A stretch of 64,000 bases of DNA from an uncultured Bacteroidota bacterium (GCA_902788805.1 CADALO010000006.1:1-64000), one strand, 5' to 3'; shown: positions 8,587 to 18,160, numbered from the stretch's first letter. A program made the numbers and translations. Notes: generated by a model from the sequence alone, not told the origin.

Positions 8587-10635
8587 CTACCAAAGCTGGG
8601 CGCGTTTGTCGGGATCGAGCCACATCTTGTTGCCAGCCTTGACATCCCAAGCATCGTGGAACTCGCCGATGTGAGGCAGAGTGACGTTGACGCGGTTGCG
8701 AGCCAGCGAGTGGACGTCCATCTGGGTGAGTTGGAGAATACCCTCGGGACGGATATTCGAAGCCCAAACAGCTGCGTAAGCAAGGAAGAAACGCTGCTGC
8801 GGAGTGAAGCCGTCCATCTTGTCCTTGTTGATCTGACCCTTAGCCATAGCGTTCATCATAGCAAGGTGGCTGACGTGCAGACCTCCGTTGTCGGCGATGT
8901 TCTCACCGAGGGTGAGGGCACCGTTGGCATAGGTTTCAGGATCGTCGAGAACCTTGACAGCGTTGAAGGCGTCGATAAGGACCTGCTTGTTGTTGTCGAA
9001 GTTCTTAGAGTCTTCCTCGGTCCACCAGTCGTTGAGGTTGCCGTCCTTGTCGTAGTTGCGACCCTGGTCGTCGAAGCCGTGGGTCAGCTCGTGACCGATG
9101 ACAACACCGATAGCGCCATAGTTAGCGGCATCGTCAGCATCGAACTGGAAGAAAGGAGGTTGGAGGATAGCTGCGGGGAAGCAGATTTCGTTGGTTGTCG
9201 GGTTGTAGTAGGCGTTGACCGTCTGCGGAGTCATACCCCACTCATCGCGGTCGACGGGCTTGTTGATCTTGCTGAGCATATAATCCATATCGAACTCATT
9301 GCTGCGAACGATGTTGGCATAGTAGCTGTCGTCCTTGATTTCAAGTCCGCTGTAGTCACGCCATTTGTTGGGATAGCCAATCTTTACGTAGATAGTGCTG
9401 AGCTTAGCGTGTGCGTTGGCCTTGGTTTGATCGGTCATCCAAGTAGCCATATCGATGCGCTGACCGAGAGCCTCGATAAGGTTGTTGACGAGGACCTCCA
9501 TACGCTGTTTGGCCTCTGCGGGGAAATACTTCTCTACATAGAGTTTGCCAAGAGCCTCACCCATAGCGCCGTCAACGACATCGGTGACGCGTTTCCAGCG
9601 GGGACGGTTGACTTCCTTGCCGCTCATCTGCTTGCCGTAGAAGTCGAACTTAGCATTGACAAAGTCGTCGCTGAGGTAAGAGGCAGCAGCATTGATCTCG
9701 TGCCAAGCGAAGTAAGCCTTGATGGTGTTGATGTCGGCATCAGCCAAAGCCTTGTTGACCTCGGCGAGACATTTGGGAGTAGCGATGTTGAAGCTCTTCA
9801 TACCGTCGAGAATGTTCATCGAGGTGAAGTAACCCTTCCAGTCGATGTTGGGAGTGAATTTGGTTGCCTCATCAAGAGTGTAGCGGTTGAAGGTTGCGAA
9901 GGGGTCACGGCATTCGAGCTGAGTCAGGTGCGACTTAGCAAGGCGGGTTTCGAAGTCCATAACCATCTTGGCGAGTTTGTCGGCCTTGATGCCGCTCATC
10001 TGGTCGTAGCCGGCCATAGCGAAGAGTTTGGTCATCAGCTCGACATAACCGACGCGGAGCTTAGCGTTGTTGCCTTCGTCAAGGAGGTAGTAGTCGCGGT
10101 CGCCAAGGCCCAGACCTGTCTGGTAAGCCCAAGCGATGCACTGTTTGGCGTCGTCCTTGTCAGCCTCGCCGAAAACGCCGAAGAATACGTGATTGCCACG
10201 ATGGTGCATCTTGAGGATCTCATTCCAGATGTCCTCACGGGTCTTGAGGTTGTTGATTTCCTCGAGGTAGGGCTTGAGGGGTTCGCAACCCTGCTCCTGC
10301 AGACGGACGCTGTCCATACCGATGTTGTAGAGCGTAGCGATCTTGTCGGCAATCGAGCCAGCTTCGTTCTTGTTGGCAGAGACAGAGTCGATGATGCCCT
10401 TGAGCTGCTTCTGGTTCTCCTCTGCGAGGAAATCGAACGAGCCGTAGCGCGAGTGCTCAGCATCGAGCGGGTGGTTCTTCATCCAGCCGCCGCAGGCGTA
10501 CTGATAGAAATCTTCAAGCGGCGACACGGTTGTGTCAAGGTTGTCGAGGTTGATACCCGAAGTCAATTCGGTTTTCTTGTGACAACCCGTAGCGATTAAT
10601 GCCATAGTTGCAATGGTTAAAATTGTTTTTTTCAT
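8587..10635 (-). CDS. pepO: M13-family (neprilysin/PepO-like) zinc metallopeptidase, lipoprotein
   Basis: A 682-residue endopeptidase for small peptides, probably anchored in the envelope by a lipobox (IATGC, Cys18). The N-terminal M13 domain starts with DFYQYACGGWMKNHP. The catalytic zinc motif HELTH is at residues 515-519 inside VIGHELTHGFDDQGRNYD, and the third ligand is Glu578 in ENIADNGG. NPTTNEICFPAAILQPPFF is also diagnostic of M13 enzymes. The C-terminus is WLDPDKRAQLW. Length and domain order are typical. It is a single gene with a terminator behind it. A 686-residue ORF fully antisense to it is a frame shadow. Confidence 0.95.
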   Translation of the reverse strand: MKKTILTIATMALIATGCHKKTELTSGINLDNLDTTVSPLEDFYQYACGGWMKNHPLDAEHSRYGSFDFLAEENQKQLKGIIDSVSANKNEAGSIADKIATLYNIGMDSVRLQEQGCEPLKPYLEEINNLKTREDIWNEILKMHHRGNHVFFGVFGEADKDDAKQCIAWAYQTGLGLGDRDYYLLDEGNNAKLRVGYVELMTKLFAMAGYDQMSGIKADKLAKMVMDFETRLAKSHLTQLECRDPFATFNRYTLDEATKFTPNIDWKGYFTSMNILDGMKSFNIATPKCLAEVNKALADADINTIKAYFAWHEINAAASYLSDDFVNAKFDFYGKQMSGKEVNRPRWKRVTDVVDGAMGEALGKLYVEKYFPAEAKQRMEVLVNNLIEALGQRIDMATWMTDQTKANAHAKLSTIYVKIGYPNKWRDYSGLEIKDDSYYANIVRSNEFDMDYMLSKINKPVDRDEWGMTPQTVNAYYNPTTNEICFPAAILQPPFFQFDADDAANYGAIGVVIGHELTHGFDDQGRNYDKDGNLNDWWTEEDSKNFDNNKQVLIDAFNAVKVLDDPETYANGALTLGENIADNGGLHVSHLAMMNAMAKGQINKDKMDGFTPQQRFFLAYAAVWASNIRPEGILQLTQMDVHSLARNRVNVTLPHIGEFHDAWDVKAGNKMWLDPDKRAQLW

Positions 10636-10707
10636 TTAAGTTTTTTTTATTTTGTTGATTTATTTATGATTTCCATTGTCTGTTTATACTTCCACTTTGA
10701 CTCTCAT

Positions 10708-12126
10708 TTATTTTCCTCGTCCCTGGAAGATTATCAAAACCGTATAAAGCAATATCTTGATGTCGGTTGCAAGCGACATATTCTCCAAATAAAGCAAGTC
10801 ATAGCGCAGACGCTCCACCATCTCGTCCACATTCTCAGCGTAGCCGTATTTGACCTGCCCCCACGATGTTATGCCAGGCTTAACCTTATGCAGCAGCATA
10901 TATTCAGGCGCCCGCTCCACAATCTTGTCAATGAAATACTGCCGCTCGGGACGAGGACCCACAAGCGACATAGTGCCTTTCAGCACGTTGTAGAACTGCG
11001 GAATCTCATCGAGGCGATATTTGCGCATAATTCGACCGAAGGGTGTGATGCGCGGGTCGTCGTCGCTCGACAAGGCAGGACCCGAAGCCTCTGCATCGAC
11101 ATACATCGAGCGGAACTTGTGCATCTTGAACGGCTTGCCGCGATAGCCAATACGCTCCTGCGCATAGAAGATAGGTCCTGGCGAAGTGCACTTCACAATA
11201 ATGGCGGTGACAAGGAACACCGGCGAGAGCAGCACGAGTGCCAGCAGCGACAACAGAATATCCATCAGTCGCTTGACCGAGTACTGCCACTCCTCCATCG
11301 GACGCGGATTGATGGTGATGAGGGGCGAGTGGAAAATAGAGTTGAGCTTGACCGAGCCGTATACGATGTCGCGCATATTGGGCGTAATCTTCAAAATCAC
11401 GTCGTCTCTGCTGTCGAGCAGGCGAATAATCTGTGTTATCTTCGTGTCATCGCGGTCATCAATTGCAAAAATAACCTCTTCGATATTGTACTTCTCTATC
11501 AAGCTGTTAATCGCCTCCGTGTCACCGAGATAAGGCATAGCTTGCGCCAAACGTTCGTCGGTGTAGCCGTTTACCTTGATGAAACCCACAAAGAGGTTGC
11601 CCGAATAAACTGCCTGACTGTCAAGGTCAAGGTAAGTATTGTAAGCCTTCTCGCCGCTGCCCACAAGCAGTGTCGGGAAGCCAATCTTGCGTGTATGTAT
11701 CAGGCGTGCCGTGCGTGATGTTATGCACAGCCGCCCGATGTAGGTCAGCGCGAAATGCAGCACGAAGAGCATCAGGAAACTGACGTAATAGGTGCGATAG
11801 GAATAGATGTTGTCGTCGAGCAGAAGCGCGAAGAATATGACAATGACACCTATCAGCGACGCCCAGAAGGTCATCTGGAGCTCTTTGAGGCGAGCCTTGC
11901 GAAACACATTCTTGTAGGTACCCAGAATGGCATAGAAGCAGCACCAAGCGATAGGCAGCAGAACAATGCCCCACCAGAAATTGCGGTCCTGAAACACAAG
12001 GTTGACATCGTCAAAACGATTGTGCTCGATCGACAGCTTGCGGTAGAAGAAAAACACAGCCCAAGCTACGAGCGCCGCGAAAGCGTCCCACAAGATATAT
12101 TTTGCTGTCTGACGTCCTGTTTTCAC
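10708..12126 (-). CDS. Undecaprenyl-phosphate sugar phosphotransferase (WcaJ/WbaP type)
   Basis: A 472-residue initiating enzyme that moves a sugar-1-phosphate from a nucleotide sugar to undecaprenyl phosphate, the first step of a capsule or exopolysaccharide. Four N-terminal membrane helices are followed by a Rossmann-like CoA-binding_3 region (PTLLVGSGEKAYNTY) and one more membrane segment (LMDILLSLLALVLLSPVFLV). The catalytic sugar-transferase domain has KMHKFRSM, RKYRLDEIPQ and MSLVGPRPE. Translation starts at GTG 12126. The WecG/Wza/Wzc locus at 57632 onward could use its product, but the distance of 45 kb makes that an inference. Confidence 0.93.
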   Translation of the reverse strand: MKTGRQTAKYILWDAFAALVAWAVFFFYRKLSIEHNRFDDVNLVFQDRNFWWGIVLLPIAWCCFYAILGTYKNVFRKARLKELQMTFWASLIGVIVIFFALLLDDNIYSYRTYYVSFLMLFVLHFALTYIGRLCITSRTARLIHTRKIGFPTLLVGSGEKAYNTYLDLDSQAVYSGNLFVGFIKVNGYTDERLAQAMPYLGDTEAINSLIEKYNIEEVIFAIDDRDDTKITQIIRLLDSRDDVILKITPNMRDIVYGSVKLNSIFHSPLITINPRPMEEWQYSVKRLMDILLSLLALVLLSPVFLVTAIIVKCTSPGPIFYAQERIGYRGKPFKMHKFRSMYVDAEASGPALSSDDDPRITPFGRIMRKYRLDEIPQFYNVLKGTMSLVGPRPERQYFIDKIVERAPEYMLLHKVKPGITSWGQVKYGYAENVDEMVERLRYDLLYLENMSLATDIKILLYTVLIIFQGRGK

Positions 12127-12150
12127 GATTCACATTTCACGTTTCACAAT

Positions 12151-13074
12151 CTACAACACCACCAGTTTAACGTTGTCAATAAAGAGGTTGCCGCTCTTGC
12201 CCTCGTCGTTGAGGATAGTGAAATGCGGCCTGATGTGCGGGTAATGGTTAAAGCGTTTCGACCACAGGGCGCCGATGTTGATATAAATCTTCTGCCAGCC
12301 ACGTTCCGGCTTTCCGTAGATAGTCATATGCGAGTAGAGCTCCACCGGCCCGTCTTGATAGGAGGGATTCTTGAGTTCCACGCTGAAATCGAAGTCGCTC
12401 CAATAATCCATCTCCAAATACACGATGGCTTGCGGGTCGTTGATAGTATAGGTTGTGTCGGTGGCAAACCTGACGTAGGTGGCACCCTCGGGCACACGCA
12501 CAACGCCGCATCCGTAGCCGCCGTTGCCTTGCGGGACGGTGTCGAGGCTGTAGCAGCGCTTCACCGTCGAGTCGAACGTTATCTCACCAGGGCCCGGCTC
12601 GAAGAACTCTTGCCACAGGACCTTCATCAACGACTTGGAAATATAGCGTGTACGCAGTGTGTCGAAGTCCGTCACCGAGTCAGCAGCAAGGGTCACGTCG
12701 GTGAAGTTGATTGGCTCATAGTAAGGATATGAAATGCGCTTGCCGGCAACGCCGTCCTGCTTCACAACTGGAACTATCCGCATACGGTCGATGACGCCGC
12801 TGCGCAGCACAGGCACCTTGCAGGGCAGCTGAAAAGTGCCGAGGTTGGTCTCGGCGGTATCACCGCTCTTCCAGATGATTATGTTGACGGCATCCACATT
12901 CGACGAGAAAAAGCCCTTGTCAGGGCTCCACGAGTCGGAAGGATTGTCCTCAACGACGACAGCATCGACTTTGATATACGACGGCACCTCGGTGTCGCCC
13001 TCGAAGCGGTCGCATCCAACGGCCACCAAAGCCATTAGCAGCGAGCATATTATGATGTTTCTAACTTTTCTCAT
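12151..13074 (-). CDS. Hypothetical lipoprotein
   Basis: A 307-residue protein with the lipobox VAVGC near residue 21 of the chosen start. ATG 13074 (MRKVRNIIICSLL) gives a clean signal peptide; the alternative ATG 13092 adds six residues. The C-terminal half (YLEMDYWSDFDFSVEL, then GWQKIYINIG and SGNLFIDNVKLVVL) looks like a jelly-roll carbohydrate-binding fold, which is only an impression. It lies 28 bp after the DMT exporter and 24 bp before the sugar transferase, so the three may be cotranscribed. Confidence 0.75.
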   Translation of the reverse strand: MRKVRNIIICSLLMALVAVGCDRFEGDTEVPSYIKVDAVVVEDNPSDSWSPDKGFFSSNVDAVNIIIWKSGDTAETNLGTFQLPCKVPVLRSGVIDRMRIVPVVKQDGVAGKRISYPYYEPINFTDVTLAADSVTDFDTLRTRYISKSLMKVLWQEFFEPGPGEITFDSTVKRCYSLDTVPQGNGGYGCGVVRVPEGATYVRFATDTTYTINDPQAIVYLEMDYWSDFDFSVELKNPSYQDGPVELYSHMTIYGKPERGWQKIYINIGALWSKRFNHYPHIRPHFTILNDEGKSGNLFIDNVKLVVL

Positions 13075-13102
13075 ATCTATGTTTAACGACATAAGCGTTT
13101 AT

Positions 13103-14059
13103 TTATTGTACAGCATCCGACGAAATCTCTTTTCTTTTCCCATTTCGCTGAGCCACAGTCAATCCAAAAAGCACTATCGCCATTCCCGCCACCTTGAGCC
13201 AGCTGAACGACTCCTGCCTTATGGCCAGAGCCAGCAGCAGAGAGAACACGGGAATGATGTTGTTGTAAACCGAGCCCGATGTGGCTCCAAGGCGTTTCAC
13301 GCCGTAATTGAACAGCATATACGCCACCGTTGAGCAAAACACACCGAGAAAGGCCAGCATAAGCCACATCTTGGGCGAATAGGACAGCAGCGGCAGGCTT
13401 TCGTGATCCATCACGAGCATCAGCGGCAGGAAGTAGAACAGGCCTATAAGGTTTTGATAGCACGTTATCGTAATCGGATGGTAATGGTCAAGCACCTTGA
13501 CCAGTATAAGCGTGTAAACCACAGCGATGAACACTGCACAGGCAAGCAGTGCCAAGCCCTTGGGACTTGCCGAGAACGAGAAATCGCTGTTGAGCGACAT
13601 CAGCGCAATACCCACCAGCGACAGCAGCACGCCAATGACGGCATTCACCTTGAGCCGCTCCTTGTAAACCAGCGCCATACCGAAAGGGATAAACAGCGGA
13701 ATCGTGGCGACGATAATCGACGCAAGGCTGCCCGACACATACTGCACGCCGCCCGTCTCGCAGATGCTGTACATAAACGGCTCGGTGAAAGCCAGTATCA
13801 AGAAATAGCGCAGATGCCCCTTCTTGATGCGCTCCAACCTGCCCGTTAACAGCAGCAACGGCACCGTGAACAGCGTGGCAATCAGCATTCTGCCGGTCAG
13901 AATGATGGTAGGCGTAATGGCCGGTTCATTCAAGAACAGGCCCTTGGTAAAAATGAACGACGCGCCCCAAAAGGCGGCCGCAACAATCATCAAAAACGGC
14001 GCAAAATATCTGTTTCCGCGGAGCGCATTACCGTCGCTCCTCCCCTTACCTTCTCGCAT
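13103..14059 (-). CDS. EamA/DMT-family transporter
   Basis: A 318-residue membrane protein with ten predicted helices in two EamA repeats, the first starting at APFLMIVAAAFWGASFIFTK and the second near LALLACAVFIAVVYTLILVK. Members export amino acids, metabolites or nucleotide sugars; the substrate cannot be read from the sequence. It is the first gene of a leftward set with the lipoprotein and the sugar transferase. A TATTTTTG box stands at 14106 to 14099 on the minus strand, about 40 bp before the ATG, but without a well-placed -33 element. Confidence 0.88.
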   Translation of the reverse strand: MREGKGRSDGNALRGNRYFAPFLMIVAAAFWGASFIFTKGLFLNEPAITPTIILTGRMLIATLFTVPLLLLTGRLERIKKGHLRYFLILAFTEPFMYSICETGGVQYVSGSLASIIVATIPLFIPFGMALVYKERLKVNAVIGVLLSLVGIALMSLNSDFSFSASPKGLALLACAVFIAVVYTLILVKVLDHYHPITITCYQNLIGLFYFLPLMLVMDHESLPLLSYSPKMWLMLAFLGVFCSTVAYMLFNYGVKRLGATSGSVYNNIIPVFSLLLALAIRQESFSWLKVAGMAIVLFGLTVAQRNGKRKEISSDAVQ

Positions 14060-14365
14060 TTAATCTTTTATACAAATAGTCAGACAAAATATTTTTTACA
14101 AAAATACAAATATTTTTCAAATAATTCCGTTATCATACAAAATGCTCCCCAAAGTTATGGGGTACACGCTTCAGTGGAGCGCATAGAGCTGACACGGAAT
14201 GCTTTTTGAACACGGATTGGACAGATAACACGGATTTTTGAACACGAATTACACGAATAGCTCGATATAATCTCGCACGAATCATTATAACCTTTCAAAC
14301 CCTTTCAACCTTTCAAACCCTTTTAACCCTTTTAACCCTTTCAACCTTTCCAACCCTTAAACCCA
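14060..14365. other. Intergenic region with degenerate repeats
   Basis: This divergent gap holds AACACGGATT twice (near 14209 and 14227) and ACACGAAT twice near 14245-14260. From 14287 to 14365 there is a G-free stretch of AACCCTTTT/AACCTTTC units that runs straight into the ATG at 14366. No complete rightward promoter is evident. Confidence 0.6.
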
Positions 14366-14851
14366 ATGCGCATCGGTATCCTTTCAGACACACACGGCAC
14401 CATTCCCCAACAGGTTTACACCTTTTTCGCAGAATGCGACGAACTCTGGCACGCAGGCGACATAGGCATCGACGTGCTCGACAAGCTCCGCGAATTCAAA
14501 CCCGTCGTCGCCGTATTCGGCAATATGGATTGCTCCGATATGCACCACCTGCTGCCACAGACGCAACTCTTTCAACGCGAAGGGCATAAAATCATTATGA
14601 CCCACATCGGCGGCTACCCTGGGCACTACGACAAACACATCCTGCCGCTGATTATAGCCGAACGCCCCGACATCTTCGTCTGCGGGCACTCGCACATACT
14701 GCGCGTGATGTACGACAAGGGCTACGACCTGCTGCACATCAACCCTGGTGCCGCTGGCCGACAAGGATTCCACCGCGTAGCCACACTGGTACGACTCACC
14801 ATCGACGACCACCCGAAAGACCTCGAAATCTGCGAATTCGACAAATATTAG
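14366..14851 (+). CDS. yfcE: YfcE/MJ0936-type metallophosphoesterase
   Basis: A 161-residue calcineurin-like phosphodiesterase. Metal-binding motifs appear in order: SDTHG (residues 7-11), HAGD, GNMD, THIGG and GHSH (about residues 110-113), then NPGA. Relatives hydrolyse phosphodiesters with two metal ions and have no settled cellular substrate. Length is typical. It is preceded by a repetitive G-free leader and followed by a 460-bp gap containing the second palindromic element. The symbol rests on family resemblance only. Confidence 0.88.
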   Translation: MRIGILSDTHGTIPQQVYTFFAECDELWHAGDIGIDVLDKLREFKPVVAVFGNMDCSDMHHLLPQTQLFQREGHKIIMTHIGGYPGHYDKHILPLIIAERPDIFVCGHSHILRVMYDKGYDLLHINPGAAGRQGFHRVATLVRLTIDDHPKDLEICEFDKY

Positions 14852-14977
14852 ACAGCGTCTCACCATCCCGACACCACCCTACCCCACCCCATTTTTTACA
14901 CGCTTCCGGTTTCCCACGAGCAAAGACAACACCATCTGCACGTGAAATCTCTGTATTTCCACCGCATCTGCGCCACA

Positions 14978-15084
14978 CCAACACTGGTCGTTGTCCGCTC
15001 GTTGTCCGCTCGTTGTCCAGTTGTTGTCCGTTCGTGACTGGACAACAACTGGACAACAACTGGACAACGAGCGGACAACGACCG
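14978..15084. repeat. 11-bp-phased inverted repeat, copy 2 (TTGTCC subtype)
   Basis: The left end CCAACACTGGTC is followed by four 11-bp units GTTGTCCGCTC, GTTGTCCGCTC, GTTGTCCAGTT and GTTGTCCGTTC. After a short GTGA centre the right arm returns the same series in inverse (CTGGACAACAA and so on), with units varying between GCTC and AGTT endings in both arms. The right end (GACCGAAG) has drifted. It lies between the phosphodiesterase gene and the ECF sigma operon, both on the plus strand. Confidence 0.85.
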
Positions 15085-15110
15085 AAGATGATTCTGTAAC
15101 ACACTGGAAA

Positions 15111-15287
15111 TGAAACGATTATAATACAGCGCGAATATACCGCCTTATTCATTGATTTTCAATTAAATAACCCCAAAGAAGATTTATTACCACAATTTCA
15201 CCACCGAGAATCGTTGTTCCATTCCAGGGGTCGAATGAAAAAAATTTTTTTCAAGCTGTATCATTTTGGGGGTCTGAAACGATTATA
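15111..15287 (+). promoter_or_regulatory. Two copies of TGAAACGATTATA upstream of the ECF operon
   Basis: The 13-bp sequence TGAAACGATTATA occurs at 15111-15123 and again at 15275-15287, the second 24 bp before the ECF start codon. TGAAAC resembles -35 elements used by some ECF factors, so this may be an autoregulated promoter with a distal second copy. That reading is an inference from position and repetition. The rest of 14852-15311 is AT-rich with a T-run at 15241-15251. Confidence 0.4.
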
Positions 15288-15311
15288 TAGTAGAAAAGCA
15301 TAGAACCCGAG

Positions 15312-15803
15312 ATGACGCTGGACGAATACAACAACGCAATAGACTTATTTGCAGACGATATTTATCGTTTCGCGTTGCGCTGCTGCAGCGACAAATCGAT
15401 GTGCGACGATGCTGTGCAAGAGGCCTTTGCGGCATTGTGGGAGCAACACGAAAAAGCCTCGTTCGACGACTGCAAGGGATTCCTGCTTACGGTGGCTCGC
15501 AGGAAAATCATCGACTCAATCCGCCACAACAACGTAAGACTGTCGGCGCAATCGGAAATGGCACCCGAAATGGAAACGGTAGCAACTCCTTTCGACAACT
15601 ACGACCTCAACGACGCCATAGTCAAAGCTTTCGAACAACTCACCGACCTGCAACGCACCGTACTGACGCTACACGACATAGAAGGTTACGACTATCGCGA
15701 AATAGCAGACATTACCAGTATGAATTACAAGACGGTACAAGTCACCGCATTTCGAGCAAGAATGAAAATGAAGACAATACTCACGAAAATGAAAATCAGA
15801 TAA
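15312..15803 (+). CDS. ECF RNA polymerase sigma factor
   Basis: A 163-residue sigma-70-family factor. Region 2 is DDIYRFALRCC followed by CDDAVQEAFAALWEQ and RKIIDSIRHNN. Region 4 is LTDLQRTVLTLHDIEGYDY with the helix-turn-helix YREIADITSMNYKTVQVTAFRAR. There is no extra domain. It is followed after 6 bp by a single-pass membrane protein with a short cytoplasmic N-terminus, the usual place for its anti-sigma factor. The operon probably links an envelope signal to the two envelope genes that follow. Confidence 0.93.
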   Translation: MTLDEYNNAIDLFADDIYRFALRCCSDKSMCDDAVQEAFAALWEQHEKASFDDCKGFLLTVARRKIIDSIRHNNVRLSAQSEMAPEMETVATPFDNYDLNDAIVKAFEQLTDLQRTVLTLHDIEGYDYREIADITSMNYKTVQVTAFRARMKMKTILTKMKIR

Positions 15804-15809
15804 AGCAAT

Positions 15810-16601
15810 ATGAAAATAGAGAACAACAACATAGAGCTGGTGCTATTCCAATACAAGGAGGGATTGCTCACGCCCGACGAGATGGCAAAGGTCGAAGCCG
15901 CCCTGTCGCAGCACCCTGAATGGAAGCAGATGGCCGACGGCTACGACCCAACCCTTTGCATAACGGCCGACACCACAGCCGTTTACCCCAACAAGGTGCG
16001 GCTACGCCAAATGGCTGCATCCACGCCACGCAAGAGAGCGGTGCTGCCGCTTTGGAGCAAGGTGTCGGCTGCCGCCTGCCTGCTTCTGCTGGTGACTGTG
16101 GCTCTGCACTTTATGTCCGGCAATGAAGGCGAACAGGCGCCGGCTCAACAGCCAATGCTGGCGCAAAACGAAGCCGAATCAATCCCTGTCATAGCCGACA
16201 CCGTTGAGAATGAACCAGAAATATTAGTTGCGGAAGTCGCTCCAGTCATCAAGAAAACGCCTAAGACATCTGACGTCCAGCCAGTTGAAGCCATCGCGCA
16301 AACGGAAACCAAGCCTGCCAGCAGCGATCAGCTGATAACATATATCGAAGAGGACGACACGATGTACAACTCGAAGTTTCTGCCGTTCGACCTTGCCTTG
16401 TCGACCGACGAGTTTGAAAGCAGCGAGCCGATTGTGACCGACCAGCTGATAACATACGTCGACGCCGACATCGACAGTGTTGCAGATGAACGTCCTGCAC
16501 GCAACTATCCCTTTGAAGATTTGGTCAACAGCCTTAGGCTCAGCCGCCTCGAGTTCCAGACAAATCTATATAACCAATTCTGTAAACTTATTGAAAAATA
16601 A
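15810..16601 (+). CDS. Membrane anti-sigma-factor-like protein
   Basis: A 263-residue protein. Its cytoplasmic N-terminus (residues 1-80) contains LFQYKEGLLTPDEMAKVEAA and HPEWKQM, which looks like a degenerate anti-sigma helical domain without the zinc HXXXCXXC signature. One membrane helix spans about residues 82-102. The long extracytoplasmic part is acidic and proline-containing, and holds a repeated motif DQLITYI (residue 173 on) and DQLITYV (residue 211 on) 38 residues apart. Position between the sigma factor and the barrel gene (gaps of 6 bp) supports the role. The fold is not proven. Confidence 0.7.
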   Translation: MKIENNNIELVLFQYKEGLLTPDEMAKVEAALSQHPEWKQMADGYDPTLCITADTTAVYPNKVRLRQMAASTPRKRAVLPLWSKVSAAACLLLLVTVALHFMSGNEGEQAPAQQPMLAQNEAESIPVIADTVENEPEILVAEVAPVIKKTPKTSDVQPVEAIAQTETKPASSDQLITYIEEDDTMYNSKFLPFDLALSTDEFESSEPIVTDQLITYVDADIDSVADERPARNYPFEDLVNSLRLSRLEFQTNLYNQFCKLIEK

Positions 16602-16607
16602 CCTGAT

Positions 16608-18062
16608 ATGAAAAAAGCAATCTATTCACTCGCAGTGTTTCTGATGCTGATTGGCTGCGGACACGCCTTCGCCCAGGACGACAAAAGCCAAACAAAGTCG
16701 ATGACTGTAGTCGGGTTGCAGAACGGCCGGGTGGTTGCAGTGTCGCAGAACGGCAAGTTCAATGTGCAACAGAATATCGACCGCACCATCACACGATTGC
16801 AGGCGACAGGCAAAAGCCGAGTGACACTTGTTTACGACACAGTCAATTACATCAATGTGAACTGCGACAGTAAAGAGTGGAAATTCCGCAATGACTTCAT
16901 CATCGTAAAAGGGACGACGCTGCTCATCGACGACGCCGACGGCGTGGCGATATATGAGGTGCATCTAAAACGCAACGACCTGCAGTTTGTGAACCGCACC
17001 CAGCAGGCCGAAATCATCTACGGGAAACCAGGCGACGAGGACTATCAGTTCCAAGCCGACACCATTATTGTCAACTCATTCACAAACACACCGTTAGAAA
17101 CAACAGACAATATGGCGTTGCACCAGTCGATTGAGGATGCCCGTCGCCGGTTGAACGAGGCCAAAGAGCAAATGAGGAAATCAAAAGAGGAGTATAAAGA
17201 ACATATTAGGGATTTGAAACGCAAACAAGCCGGAATTGTCGAAGTTGTTTCCGAGGAGTTTACCGTGCCCGATTCGACGGACACCGCTTTCTGGAACAGC
17301 TGGGACAACCAGTATACTTTCGACGGCTCGGAATTCGACACAGAAGAAACCGAGGTCGCTGAAGATGAATCGGAATACTGGGATGAGGATTGGGAATACT
17401 ACTTTGAGGACCGCTTCTCACCGTCGTTCCTGTGGGCTTTTACCAACTGGGGCGACAAGTGGTACAACGGTCTTTCGAAACTCGACGGAGCATACAATCT
17501 GAAGACCTCCTTTTCGTCGTGGCAGCTGGAAGCACAGTATGCTGTTATTATGACTCGCCACTTTAAATTCTTGTTAGGCGTCGGGTACGAGTCGGATATA
17601 TACAAGTTCTCCAACCCACTTGTAGAGATTGACGCCAACGGCAATATCCGCAATGCAATCGATGCCCTTCCCAATCAAAGTTACAGCGACTTTATTGCTA
17701 TCAATCAATATTTTGACGGCACCGACCTCAATGATTGGTCGAGCCAGCTTGTGACACGCTACATATCGTTGCCCGTGACCCTCGGATTCAGGACGAACAA
17801 CTATGAAATGGGCATCACGGCGCTGCCGGCACTTGCCATCAATACGCGCCATTGCGGACTGAAGCACGAGCTCGACACCCGCAACATTGAGCATCAAAGC
17901 GTGACTGATATCAGCAACTCGTTGGTGCCTTACAAAATTGACCTTCGCATAGATATGCGTTTCCAGCACATAGGACTCTTCCTGCAGGTGGCGACATCAC
18001 CCCTGTTCCAATCGTCCAATCAAGACCTTTATCCAATAAAATTCGGCTTAATAATCAAATAG
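16608..18062 (+). CDS. Outer-membrane beta-barrel protein with coiled-coil insert
   Basis: A 484-residue secreted protein with a signal peptide ending at AFA-QD near residue 23. The N-terminal part is strand-rich (to about residue 165). Residues about 170-215 form a charged helix likely to be a coiled coil (LNEAKEQMRKSKEEYKEHIR). A very acidic stretch EDESEYWDEDWEYYFED follows, then a C-terminal barrel-like domain ending in KFGLIIK. I do not recognise a named family. It is the third gene of the ECF operon and may be the envelope component being monitored or induced. Confidence 0.75.
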   Translation: MKKAIYSLAVFLMLIGCGHAFAQDDKSQTKSMTVVGLQNGRVVAVSQNGKFNVQQNIDRTITRLQATGKSRVTLVYDTVNYINVNCDSKEWKFRNDFIIVKGTTLLIDDADGVAIYEVHLKRNDLQFVNRTQQAEIIYGKPGDEDYQFQADTIIVNSFTNTPLETTDNMALHQSIEDARRRLNEAKEQMRKSKEEYKEHIRDLKRKQAGIVEVVSEEFTVPDSTDTAFWNSWDNQYTFDGSEFDTEETEVAEDESEYWDEDWEYYFEDRFSPSFLWAFTNWGDKWYNGLSKLDGAYNLKTSFSSWQLEAQYAVIMTRHFKFLLGVGYESDIYKFSNPLVEIDANGNIRNAIDALPNQSYSDFIAINQYFDGTDLNDWSSQLVTRYISLPVTLGFRTNNYEMGITALPALAINTRHCGLKHELDTRNIEHQSVTDISNSLVPYKIDLRIDMRFQHIGLFLQVATSPLFQSSNQDLYPIKFGLIIK

Positions 18063-18160
18063 TCCCCCATTAACATATAACCATATCAACATATCAACAT
18101 AAAACATATCAACATATCAACATAAAACATATCAACAAATCAACATAAAACAGAAAAACA
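18063..18160 (+). repeat. CATATCAACATAAAA-type leader repeat before the DUF2807 gene
   Basis: Tandem units of CATATCAA and CATAAAA, almost free of G on this strand, fill the gap and end in ACAATG at the next start codon. The same repeat in the same orientation relative to the gene is found before the genes starting at 20149 (minus) and 53318 (plus). Confidence 0.8.

Noticed and set aside
8539..10599. 686-codon ORF on the plus strand antisense to the M13 peptidase gene
   Set aside because: It mirrors the peptidase gene almost end to end, has no signal, motif or promoter, and its Val/Glu/Asp-rich composition is what the reverse complement of such codon use gives. The peptidase has all catalytic motifs.
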